Source: Staphylococcus schweitzeri (GTDB lineage: Bacteria; Bacillota; Bacilli; Staphylococcales; Staphylococcaceae). Taken from it: 64,000 nucleotides of DNA. The notes beneath the pieces are model-generated. The model was not told where the DNA came from, did not search any database, and was given only the letters and a program-made list of their open reading frames with translations. The stretch is taken from positions 150,347-214,346 of the forward strand of contig NZ_PPQS01000051.1 in assembly GCF_002902405.1 (NCBI RefSeq), written 5' to 3'. A program made the translations under genes and the position numbers. Positions 57,813-64,000 of the stretch are shown in pieces; the first letter of the stretch is position 1; each line of letters begins with the position of its first letter.

Positions 57813-59148
57813 TTTAAAATATTGGCTAGAACGTGCTAAAAACGTCATGGACGCTGAATCTTTAGTTGATGCACAAGCAATAATTGAAATTGAACGTATC
57901 ATTTTATTGATGTATGCCGAAATTACAAAAGAATTATTAGCCTTTTATGCAAAATATGCCAAAGATACTGGACTGAGTATTCAAGAAGTTAAGAAAATGG
58001 CTGATTCATTTGATGTACAAGCATTTAGTAACAAAGCGAAACAATTTGTTGAGCGTAAAGATTTCAGTGAAGAGGCGAATCAATCGCTCAAACAATACAA
58101 CTTAACGATGAAAATCTCTAGAGAAAAACTGTTAAAGCAGCAGCTAGATTTGATTGTGAAAGATTCTAGTTTAAATCTTCAAAATAAAATTGAGGATAAG
58201 CTAAGTGACGCAGTTAATAGAGAAGTAAAGAGACAAGCACATATTCTAGGTGAACATGTTCAAATTGATGACACTGAAGTGAAAGCAGTCGTTAATAGTA
58301 ATTTCAAAGGTGCTATATGGTCTACTAGATTATGGAATGATATGGAACTTGTTCAAAAGGAAGTTGAAAGGGTAACAAGTCATATCGTAATTCGAGGTCG
58401 ACACCCTAATGAATTTGTTTCTGAGTTTAAAAAGCAAACCAATTCTACTACTTATAACGCCAGTAGATTGTTAGTAACTGAATCAGCACGTGTACAAACA
58501 GAATCACAAAAGATAGCTTATCTTAAAGATTTAGGTGAAGATGGCGAATATAAATATGTTGCCAAAATAGATAGTAAAACATCTAAATTATGTCATTCAC
58601 TCAATGGTAAAACATTTAAAGTTAAAGATATGGTTCCAGGTGTGAATGCGCCACCTATGCATCCATGGTGTAGAAGCACCACAGTGCCACATGTCGGCAG
58701 TTGGCGAGACAAGTTCTTTAAAGAGCGTGAAGGTAAGTATCAAGTAGAGAATAAAGAGTCTGGAAAAGAAAAATTACAAGAAAAAGCTAAAAAAGAAATG
58801 CTTGAAATGATAAGTAATGGTAAAATAAAGATGCAATTGAATAATGAAAAACAACAGCGTCATATTTTAAACACAAATGAATATAATAACAAGAAAAATA
58901 ATTCATCTTTCTTACCCAGTTATATTACAATAGATTCTAATGAAATTGAAAAGATGACTAAAAAAGAATTTATTGATTTTCCAGTTTTGTTTGATGATGA
59001 AGGGAATTTCAGAAAAAAACAAGTTATAGATTACAAAAAGATAATAGGTAAGTCTTATGTGAATGGTAAATATATTGAAACGAAATTAGGTAAAGTTCAT
59101 TATTCTAAAACTGGTTTTCATGTAGTTCCGTATATTAAAAAGGAGTGA
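57802..59148 (+). CDS. Gp7-like minor head protein with C-terminal polymorphic toxin type 50 domain
   Basis: A 448-residue protein in two parts. Residues 1-310 are the SPP1 Gp7/phage Mu F-like head morphogenesis domain: TESARVQTESQKIAYL, then CHSLNGKTFKV and APPMHPWCRSTTVPHV, the usual Cys/His end of this domain. Residues 345-448 match the pattern of polymorphic toxin type 50 domains: QQRHILNTNEYNN, a Ser-Tyr region, and the closing KVHYSKTGFHVVPY. Such domains end secreted bacterial toxins and are predicted to be RNases. Gp7 enters with the DNA in SPP1, so a fused toxin could be delivered by the virion. Function is inferred. Confidence 0.82.
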   Translation: MSDNLKYWLERAKNVMDAESLVDAQAIIEIERIILLMYAEITKELLAFYAKYAKDTGLSIQEVKKMADSFDVQAFSNKAKQFVERKDFSEEANQSLKQYNLTMKISREKLLKQQLDLIVKDSSLNLQNKIEDKLSDAVNREVKRQAHILGEHVQIDDTEVKAVVNSNFKGAIWSTRLWNDMELVQKEVERVTSHIVIRGRHPNEFVSEFKKQTNSTTYNASRLLVTESARVQTESQKIAYLKDLGEDGEYKYVAKIDSKTSKLCHSLNGKTFKVKDMVPGVNAPPMHPWCRSTTVPHVGSWRDKFFKEREGKYQVENKESGKEKLQEKAKKEMLEMISNGKIKMQLNNEKQQRHILNTNEYNNKKNNSSFLPSYITIDSNEIEKMTKKEFIDFPVLFDDEGNFRKKQVIDYKKIIGKSYVNGKYIETKLGKVHYSKTGFHVVPYIKKE

Positions 59149-59154
59149 TTAAAT

Positions 59155-59346
59155 ATGAATTTACAGTCATACATAGGCAAATTAGTCAAATTAACGCTTA
59201 CTAATAATAAAATATTAATTGGAAAAGTGATAGACTTTGATGATAATGTTGATAATTTTGATGGTTATAATTCGATAGAAATTGATACAGGTAACATTAC
59301 ATATGATATATCAGAAAATAAAATTAAAACTATTGTTTTACAATAA
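59155..59346 (+). CDS. Small Sm-like protein, possible partner of the toxin domain
   Basis: A 63-residue acidic protein. The first 45 residues (YIGKLVKLTLTNNKILIGKV, then a short Asp-rich loop) have the pattern of an Sm/SH3-like beta barrel, as in Hfq. It starts 6 bases after the toxin-domain gene with AAAAGGAG upstream, and two terminators follow. An immunity or antidote role for the toxin domain is suggested by position, size and acidity, but a head-related role is also possible because phages of this type often have a small gene here. Confidence 0.6.
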   Translation: MNLQSYIGKLVKLTLTNNKILIGKVIDFDDNVDNFDGYNSIEIDTGNITYDISENKIKTIVLQ

Positions 59347-59392
59347 TAGCATCCTTTCTACATAAATATATAGAAAGTGGTGCTATTTTTTA
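59345..59392 (+). terminator. Terminator after the Sm-like gene
   Basis: A long stem (AATAGCATCCTTTCTA with TAGAAAGTGGTGCTATT, two internal mismatches) with an 8-base loop is followed by a T run. A terminator inside the late head operon is unusual. Confidence 0.82.
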
Positions 59393-59402
59393 TACTCTTT
59401 TT

Positions 59403-59430
59403 AACCTTCCAATGTGAAGGTTATTTTTTA
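59403..59430 (+). terminator. Second terminator-like hairpin
   Basis: A perfect 7-bp stem AACCTTC/GAAGGTT with a 6-base loop is followed by ATTTTTTATT. It lies 10 bases after the first terminator. Confidence 0.7.
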
Positions 59431-59494
59431 TTGTCCAAAACGTGCTGATGACATTTTAAAAGCAAGTATGGAATACAAAGTCGACAGACTATAA
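59414..59494 (+). pseudogene. Possible 3' remnant of a displaced phage gene
   Basis: The frame ending at TAA 59492-59494 reads YCPKRADDILKASMEYKVDRL and looks like the C-terminus of a small phage protein, with codon use normal for the phage. Upstream the frame is open only back to a TAA just before the second hairpin, and only a GTG (59414) could start it. It may be the tail of a gene cut when the toxin/Sm/terminator segment arrived. This is a weak call. Confidence 0.35.
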
Positions 59495-59509
59495 ATGGAG
59501 GTATGTCTC

Positions 59510-60088
59510 ATGGAGAAAAATGAAAGTAATATTACTGACGTAACTCAGAACGAAGAGCAACTAGACAACAGCGATGAACAATCACAACAGAATGAGAAAA
59601 CATTTTCTCAAGAAGAAGTATCACAATTGATTAAAGAGCGTATAGCTAGAGAACGAAAAAAATCAGATGAACGTATTAAAGATGCAGTTCAAGAAGCTGA
59701 GAAGTTAGCTAAAATGAATCGTGATCAGAAAAATCAATATGAATTAGAAAAATTGATTAAGGAAAATGAAGAATTAAAGGCAGAAAAGGCTTTGTCACAA
59801 ATGAAAAGTGAGACACGTTCAATGCTTAAAGAAGCTGGTTTAGAAAAATTTGATGATCAAATAGTCAATTTATTAGTTGATTCGGATGCTGGAGAAACGA
59901 AGAAAAATGTAGAGGCATTTACTGGATTGTTAAATGAAATGGTTCAAGCGAACGTTGAAAGTGTACTTAGACAAAAATCGCCAGTCAATTCACAAAGAAC
60001 AGGTTTGAATAAAAATGAAATTTTGGCTATCAAAGATGATATTGAGCGTCAAAAAGCTATTGCTAGTAATTTAAATTTATTTACTTAA
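59510..60088 (+). CDS. Capsid scaffold protein (DUF4355)
   Basis: A 192-residue, highly charged, mostly coiled-coil protein (FSQEEVSQLIKERIARERKK, then many E/K/Q). It matches DUF4355 scaffolds that lie directly before major capsid genes and guide prohead assembly, later being removed. The C-terminal basic helix (TGLNKNEILAIKDDIERQKAI) probably binds capsid protein. The ATG at 59510 follows TGGAGGT; an upstream in-frame ATG at 59495 overlaps that site. Confidence 0.85.
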   Translation: MEKNESNITDVTQNEEQLDNSDEQSQQNEKTFSQEEVSQLIKERIARERKKSDERIKDAVQEAEKLAKMNRDQKNQYELEKLIKENEELKAEKALSQMKSETRSMLKEAGLEKFDDQIVNLLVDSDAGETKKNVEAFTGLLNEMVQANVESVLRQKSPVNSQRTGLNKNEILAIKDDIERQKAIASNLNLFT

Positions 60089-60106
60089 TTATAGGAGGTA
60101 TTTTAA

Positions 60107-61006
60107 ATGACATCTGAATATAACTTAACTAATGCGTCTGATTTAGGACAAGTAAAATCAATCGATTTTGCTAATAAACTTGGAAATAATATCAATAAAT
60201 TATTAGAAGTATTAGGTGTAACAAACAAGATTCCAATGAATGTTGGGACAAACATTAAAATGTACAAATTTAATGTTCAAGAAGCGAGCACTTCTAATGT
60301 TGATGAAGGTGATGAAATTCCGTTAACTAAAGTTACACGAGAATTAGTTAATACAATCGAATTAACATTTAGTAAATACCGTAAATCAACAACAGCTGAA
60401 GCTATTCAATCACATGGTTTTGATATAGCTGTAAACAAAACTGATAATGAATTATTACGTCACGTTCAAAAGGATATTAGAAATGACTTTGCGCAAATTT
60501 TAGGTAATGCAGCAGGTACTGATTATGATACTAGAAAAAAAGCATTGAACGCGAAAAATTTACAAGGAGCCTTAGCAAAAGGTCGTGCGAAGTTATCTAC
60601 AGTATTGGAAGAAGACTTTACGCCAATCGCATTTGTGAATCCTGATGATTCTGCTGAACATGTCGCAAATGGATTAATTGTTTCTAATGGTTCATTATTC
60701 GGAATGGGATTATTAACTAATTATGTAGGTGTAAAGGTGATTGAACTTTCAGATGTGCCAAAAGGGGAAATTTGGATGACAGTATCTGAAAACTTAAATG
60801 TTGGTTATGCTAATCCAAAAGGTGAACTAAGTCGCGCATTTAATTTTGCGGTTGATGAAACTGGTTTTGTCGGTGTTTTACATGATATTCAATCAAATCG
60901 TTTAACATCCGAAACTACATTGATGTCAGCAGTTAAATTATTCCCTGAAAATATAGATGCAGTGGTAAAAGTTAAAATTAAAGCAGAAAGTCAAACACCC
61001 AGCTAA
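60107..61006 (+). CDS. Major capsid protein
   Basis: A 299-residue HK97-fold capsid protein. The N-terminal arm is Asn/Asp-rich and the following VTRELVNTIELTFSKYRKSTTAEAIQ region is the E-loop, with a P-domain helix (ELLRHVQKDIRNDFAQILGNAAG) and A-domain strands (FVNPDDSAEHVANGL, ..GEIWMTVSENLNVGYAN). It ends at TAA 61004, two codons after a CCC proline codon. The +1 frame is open for 19 further codons there. Position after scaffold and before connectors is standard. Strong TAGGAGGT site. Confidence 0.9.
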   Translation: MTSEYNLTNASDLGQVKSIDFANKLGNNINKLLEVLGVTNKIPMNVGTNIKMYKFNVQEASTSNVDEGDEIPLTKVTRELVNTIELTFSKYRKSTTAEAIQSHGFDIAVNKTDNELLRHVQKDIRNDFAQILGNAAGTDYDTRKKALNAKNLQGALAKGRAKLSTVLEEDFTPIAFVNPDDSAEHVANGLIVSNGSLFGMGLLTNYVGVKVIELSDVPKGEIWMTVSENLNVGYANPKGELSRAFNFAVDETGFVGVLHDIQSNRLTSETTLMSAVKLFPENIDAVVKVKIKAESQTPS

Positions 61007-61086
61007 GCCCCAATTTGTTAGAATGTTTCCATTTTATGATGGTGTAGACCTAGTATTAGGATAACTAATAAAAAGGTGGGGTTTTT

Positions 61087-61608
61087 GTGGAAAAGGATAG
61101 ATACTTGAAAATTTATAATGGATCTGACCTAATAGCTAAAACTAGAGGATGGAGGACAAGTTATGAAGGCGATAATGAGGATACATTGATAAAAGTTAAA
61201 GGCTTAAATCCTGATACAGTCTATCAAGAAGGTGCACTTCAAGCTGTATGGGAAATCGATGGAGTAGAATCTGAAAAAGTTGATATACCGGAGTTTCAGA
61301 CAGTTTATGTCAAAGCTAAATATTTTTCTTTTAGACGTGAAAAAATGCATGTTCGAGTTAATGAAAGTGAAACCCTATTTCCAGTTGTTGGACCAATAAA
61401 TGCAACAAATAGTACAAAAACGATGACTTCTAAAAATCCTGATATCGCAACTATTGATGAAAATGGTATTGTTTATGGTATTAGTCCTGGAATTGCTGAA
61501 ATTGAAGGTTATGCAAATGAAATTCCTGATGAAAAGAAAATTCTTATTGTTAAAGTATTAGCAGAAAATGAGGTATTAGATATTGAAGGATTTTATAAAG
61601 ACGCTTAA
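61087..61608 (+). CDS. Phage structural protein with Ig-like (BIG_2) domain
   Basis: A 173-residue protein. Residues 85-160 form a bacterial Ig-like group 2 domain (FPVVGPINATNSTKTMTSKNPDIATIDENGIVYGISPGIAEIEGYA). Residues 1-80 form a second, less clear beta domain. Such Ig domains are often attached to capsid or tail proteins and may decorate the virion and bind sugars on the host surface. The start is GTG at 61087 behind AAGGTGGGG. The next gene overlaps its end by 26 bases. A head decoration protein is the likely reading. Confidence 0.75.
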   Translation: MEKDRYLKIYNGSDLIAKTRGWRTSYEGDNEDTLIKVKGLNPDTVYQEGALQAVWEIDGVESEKVDIPEFQTVYVKAKYFSFRREKMHVRVNESETLFPVVGPINATNSTKTMTSKNPDIATIDENGIVYGISPGIAEIEGYANEIPDEKKILIVKVLAENEVLDIEGFYKDA

Positions 61609-61912
61609 GAAAAGAATTGGTATTGATGATACTAATCAAGATGAACAATTAGAAGTAATTATTGATAATGTTAAACAGGAATTGTTGGCCATGTTACCAA
61701 CGATTGAAGAAACAGTACCAGAAGAAATTGAATTTATTGTGGTTGAAGTTGCGACTAAGCGCTTTAATAGAATTGGTGCAGAAGGTATGTCATCTGAGGC
61801 TCAAGATGGACGTTCCAGTAGTTATGAATCAAATGATTTTGAGGAGTATAAGGGTATTCTAAATAATTTATATTTCAAAGATGAAAAGAAAGGTTTTGTG
61901 AATTTTTATTAA
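61583..61912 (+). CDS. Head-tail connector protein (gp6/gp15-like)
   Basis: A 109-residue helical protein. The pattern LKKRIGIDDTNQDEQLEVIIDNVKQELLAML, then VVEVATKRFNRIGAEGMSSEAQDG, is typical of the adaptor that binds under the portal (HK97 gp6/SPP1 gp15 type). The start is TTG at 61583 behind GAGG and it overlaps the Ig gene by 26 bases. The stop shares its last base with the next start. Confidence 0.85.
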   Translation: MKDFIKTLKKRIGIDDTNQDEQLEVIIDNVKQELLAMLPTIEETVPEEIEFIVVEVATKRFNRIGAEGMSSEAQDGRSSSYESNDFEEYKGILNNLYFKDEKKGFVNFY

Positions 61913-62214
61913 TGAATTATAAAGATAGAATAACCTTATACTATTATTCAGAATCAAGATATAACCCTGAAACGAAACGTAAAGAAATTAACAAAGATAA
62001 TTTAGGTACTTTTGCTTGTAACATTAATTCACTAACAGCTGAAAATGTAAGGTTAGAGTTTGGAGAAATTACAAAAGACATCAATGTAGTGCGTATTCCA
62101 AAAGTAATTGGCGTAAATCCAACGCATGCATTAATTAACTCCAAACAATATAAAATCGTTAAAGTTAAACATTATCAACGTACGACATCCCTATTCATTA
62201 AAGAGGTAACTTAA
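61912..62214 (+). CDS. Head closure / head-tail adaptor protein
   Basis: A 100-residue beta-rich protein at the position of SPP1 gp16-type head closure proteins (KDRITLYYYSESRYNPETK is the opening strand pair, then KVIGVNPTHALINSKQYKIVKVK). It closes the capsid after packaging. It shares one base with the preceding connector gene and abuts the next gene. Confidence 0.8.
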   Translation: MNYKDRITLYYYSESRYNPETKRKEINKDNLGTFACNINSLTAENVRLEFGEITKDINVVRIPKVIGVNPTHALINSKQYKIVKVKHYQRTTSLFIKEVT

Positions 62215-62565
62215 ATGAAAGTTGAATGTACAAAAAAGTTAATCAATAAACTACAAAATATGGTCAATGAAATTGATGATGATGTAGATTTCATATTAAA
62301 ACGAAATGCACAAGAAGGTGTTGATTTAGCGATTAAAAATGCACAAAAAGCATTTGTAAAAGGATATTGGACTGGTAATTTAGCTCGTATGGTAAAAGTT
62401 AAGAAAATTGCACCTAAGCATTATGAAATTGTTTCTAATGCGCATTATAGTGGATATTTAGAGTATGGAACTCGTTATATGTATAAAGAACCATTCATGT
62501 TTCCAACTTATTTAGAAATTAAACAGCAAGTGAATGAAGATCTAAACAGATTATTAAATGATTAG
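62215..62565 (+). CDS. HK97 gp10-family head-tail joining protein
   Basis: A 116-residue protein of the HK97-gp10/tail component type. It shows the typical RNAQEGVDLAIKNAQKAFVKGYWTGNLARMVKV, then the ANAHYSGYLEYGTRYM-like block (NAHYSGYLEYGTRYMYKEPF), which is the family signature. It starts directly after the head closure stop codon and takes part in the head-tail joint. Confidence 0.88.
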   Translation: MKVECTKKLINKLQNMVNEIDDDVDFILKRNAQEGVDLAIKNAQKAFVKGYWTGNLARMVKVKKIAPKHYEIVSNAHYSGYLEYGTRYMYKEPFMFPTYLEIKQQVNEDLNRLLND

Positions 62566-62574
62566 GAGTAATGT

Positions 62575-62970
62575 ATGACAATTAAATATACACCCGCTCA
62601 ATTACTGTATGATGAAATTTTTACATTATTACAAGGATTTGGTATTGACGTTATTGATTTTAAAGATATAACGGAAGTATTACCATATCCTTTTTTTGTG
62701 GTAAAAAAATTTAATATCACAAAAACAGATTACACTTTACAATCGTTTCATGGAAAATTGAACGGCATGATTCACGTATGGAGTAAAGCAGATGATTTTG
62801 GACAACACAATCAATGTGTTTATTTTGTAGAACAGACTTTATCGCAACCTATAGAAATAGAACATTATCAAATAAAATTAAGAGAATTAACGATTAATAC
62901 GATTGATGATAATTCTACGGATACATTGCTTCTTCATACAATTATTAATATAGAATTTGAAATATTATAG
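62575..62970 (+). CDS. Tail terminator / minor tail component
   Basis: A 131-residue alpha/beta protein at the place of SPP1 gp17-like tail-completion proteins. It shows YDEIFTLLQGFGIDVIDFKDITEVLPYPF, then MIHVWSKADDFGQHNQ and a late ELTINTIDDNSTDTLLLHTIINIEFEI strand. These caps end tail-tube polymerisation. It lies between the gp10-like gene and the major tail protein, with AGGAG before the start. Confidence 0.8.
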   Translation: MTIKYTPAQLLYDEIFTLLQGFGIDVIDFKDITEVLPYPFFVVKKFNITKTDYTLQSFHGKLNGMIHVWSKADDFGQHNQCVYFVEQTLSQPIEIEHYQIKLRELTINTIDDNSTDTLLLHTIINIEFEIL

Positions 62971-62981
62971 GAGGTAATGAC

Positions 62982-63581
62982 ATGTATAAAGACAGTAAAG
63001 ATAGAATATATTTATTTAGAAAATGTGGTCAAAAAGTAGATGCTACCAAAATGATGTTTATGACTGAATTTGAAAATGAACTTGAAAATGACTTTGATAT
63101 CGAAGATACAATGGATGGTAGTTATACAAGTGAAGGATCATTAGAAAATACGCTATCTGCGACGGCCAAGGCTAATTATAGTGACCCTTTATGTGATGAA
63201 TTTGAAGATGCAGTCCGTGACAAGATTGCTTATGAAGTATGGGAAATTGAAAGTAAAGTGGAAGGTAAAAATGAAAATAGTGGTAAATATAAAGCAAAGT
63301 ATCATCAAGGCCGCTTCAAAAAGTTTAAACGTAAAGGTGAAAATGGCTCTATTGAAGAGTACGAAGTGGAATTTGCGGTACATGATAAGTATCAAAGAGG
63401 TTTTGCCACAATCCCTAGAGAAGTTAGTGATAAATTAGCTCAAGTAGGATATAGATTCCATAATACGACAAAAGATGATTTTGCTGATGATGGATTGGCA
63501 ACGAAATCAATTCCACAACCGGTTTCAGATGATGTTCCATCGGCAAGTTCAATGAGTAACATAGCAGTTGAATCACATTAA
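62982..63581 (+). CDS. Major tail protein
   Basis: A 199-residue tail-tube subunit of the phi13/TP901-1 type. It begins MYKDSKDRIYLFRKCGQK, has the TMDGSYTSEGSLENTLSATAKANYSDP loop of tube proteins, and continues with a YKAKYHQGRFKKFKRKGENG strand pair. The tail is acidic and flexible (about 165-199). A TAGGAGGT site gives high expression, and a terminator follows. Confidence 0.88.
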   Translation: MYKDSKDRIYLFRKCGQKVDATKMMFMTEFENELENDFDIEDTMDGSYTSEGSLENTLSATAKANYSDPLCDEFEDAVRDKIAYEVWEIESKVEGKNENSGKYKAKYHQGRFKKFKRKGENGSIEEYEVEFAVHDKYQRGFATIPREVSDKLAQVGYRFHNTTKDDFADDGLATKSIPQPVSDDVPSASSMSNIAVESH

Positions 63582-63595
63582 TATTAATAAATCCA

Positions 63596-63627
63596 AATAA
63601 GCAGGCAGCTTGCCTGTTTATTTTTTA
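63596..63627 (+). terminator. Terminator after the major tail protein
   Basis: A 12-bp stem AATAAGCAGGCA/TGCCTGTTTATT (one G-U pair) with a 3-base loop is followed by TTTTA. It may lower transcript level for the chaperone and tape measure genes relative to the tail tube. Confidence 0.8.
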
Positions 63628-63642
63628 TAGGAAGGTGTAAAA

Positions 63643-63987
63643 ATGGTAACAATTAAAAACGGTAAATATGATTTAGAATTGAAATTTGGATTAGGGGAAT
63701 TAAATGCAATTGATAGGGCTTTAGGTTATGAAGTACGTGAGATTAACTTAGGTGAAGGATTAGAAACATTATTACCAAAGTTACAATCTGGAAATGTGTT
63801 AGCAATTGCAAAAATTATTAAAGCTTGTACAAAGGGACAAAAAGGATATCCGAGAAAAGAAGAAGAATTAGAACATATATTAACAGAGATTGTTGAAACA
63901 TACGGTTCATTTAAAGCGTTTGGGAAAGTTTTAATTGAAGAATTGGGAAACAAACCTTTAACCCAAGACCTTGTAAAGGTGAAGTGA
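63643..63987 (+). CDS. Tail assembly chaperone (gpG-like), with -1 frameshift site
   Basis: A 114-residue protein in the standard slot between major tail protein and tape measure. It begins TIKNGKYDLELKFGLGELNAIDRALGYEV and is helical after that. The heptamer G GGA AAC (63945-63951) lies in the correct frame at codon 103. A -1 slip there would replace the last 11 residues by another frame that stays open to the end of the window (at least 16 codons), as in lambda gpG/gpGT. The fusion product is therefore partial here. Confidence 0.85.
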   Translation: MVTIKNGKYDLELKFGLGELNAIDRALGYEVREINLGEGLETLLPKLQSGNVLAIAKIIKACTKGQKGYPRKEEELEHILTEIVETYGSFKAFGKVLIEELGNKPLTQDLVKVK

Positions 63988-64000
63988 TTAGAAATTCAGA

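Larger units (their letters stand above)
43559..64000 (+). mobile_element. Left part of a temperate siphophage prophage
   Basis: From the presumed att region to the end of the window, the gene order is that of a staphylococcal temperate phage: leftward integrase, exclusion, ImmA-like and repressor genes; rightward cro, recombination/replication, late regulator, packaging, head and tail genes. Packaging and head genes resemble the SPP1/80alpha type (portal of the Gp6 family, Gp7-like head protein, separate scaffold). Tail tape measure, baseplate, lysis genes, any virulence cargo and attR lie beyond the right edge. The left boundary is approximate. Confidence 0.92.

Noticed and set aside
59403..59509. 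Real small gene instead of a remnant before the scaffold gene
   Set aside because: The only start is GTG inside a terminator hairpin with no ribosome binding site, and the frame is blocked by a stop just upstream. I kept it only as a low-confidence remnant.
61007..61086. Fusion of capsid and Ig-like protein by frameshift
   Set aside because: The Ig gene is in the +2 frame relative to the capsid gene, and that frame has several stops between them. The open +1 frame stops at 61062. A direct fusion is not possible without two shifts.
43499..64000. Virulence or resistance cargo in the prophage
   Set aside because: No toxin, immune evasion or resistance gene of the kind carried by S. aureus phages is seen in this part. 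Such genes normally lie at the right end near the lysis genes, outside the window.

Overview
The window is a low-GC Firmicute chromosome whose gene order and protein sequences are those of the Staphylococcus aureus complex: rpsO-pnp-rnjB-spoIIIE-ymfFHIKM-pgsA-cinA-recA-rny-ymdB-korAB-miaB-ricA-thiW-mutS-mutL-glpPFKD-miaA-hfq-hflX-glnRA. I recognise the family from memory of these proteins and cannot fix the species; S. aureus or a close sister species is the best reading. About 43.5 kb is core chromosome. The last 20.4 kb is the left part of a temperate siphophage prophage integrated just after the glnA terminator. It runs off the right edge inside the tail genes.

Core region (1-43.5 kb). RNA decay and RNA modification are strongly represented: ribosomal protein S15, PNPase, RNase J2 (with a degenerate metal-binding motif), RNase Y, YmdB, MiaB, the RNase Y partner RicA, MiaA, Hfq and the ribosome-associated GTPase HflX. 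DNA maintenance is covered by the SpoIIIE/FtsK translocase, CinA, RecA (with an upstream LexA box), MutS and MutL. A glycerol block follows: antiterminator GlpP, facilitator GlpF, kinase GlpK and dehydrogenase GlpD. It has a cre-like CcpA site before glpF and terminator/antiterminator hairpins in the glpF and glpD leaders. A decayed IS30-type transposase sits between glpP and glpF. The block closes with glnR-glnA under a perfect GlnR operator. Many intergenic gaps hold clear Rho-independent terminators.

Prophage (about 43.56 kb to the end). The leftward lysogeny module holds a tyrosine integrase, a membrane-anchored protein with two Ltp-type repeats (likely superinfection exclusion), an ImmA/IrrE-like protein that lacks the HEXXH motif, and a cI-like repressor. 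Rightward come Cro, a DUF771 protein, small early proteins, and a recombination/replication module: Gam-like nuclease inhibitor, Sak4-like ATPase, a DUF669 protein with an SSB-like acidic tail, and an initiator whose gene carries eleven 12-bp iterons. Small accessory genes follow, including a MazG-like protein, a truncated DUF1381 gene and an MmcB-like PD-(D/E)XK nuclease candidate, and then a sigma-region-4-like late regulator. A terminator-flanked hicAB toxin-antitoxin cassette separates these from the late operon: TerS, TerL, portal, a gp7-like head protein with a C-terminal polymorphic toxin type 50 domain, a small Sm-like protein, scaffold, major capsid, an Ig-like protein, connectors, major tail protein, and a tail-assembly chaperone with a G GGA AAC slippery site.

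The most interesting observations are the toxin domain fused to a phage head protein with a small terminator-bounded partner gene, the protease-dead ImmA-like protein beside a repressor with no self-cleavage domain, the TM-anchored Ltp exclusion protein, the insulated hicAB moron, the iteron-bearing initiator gene and two possible recoding sites in structural genes. I found no tRNA, rRNA, CRISPR array or intact insertion sequence.
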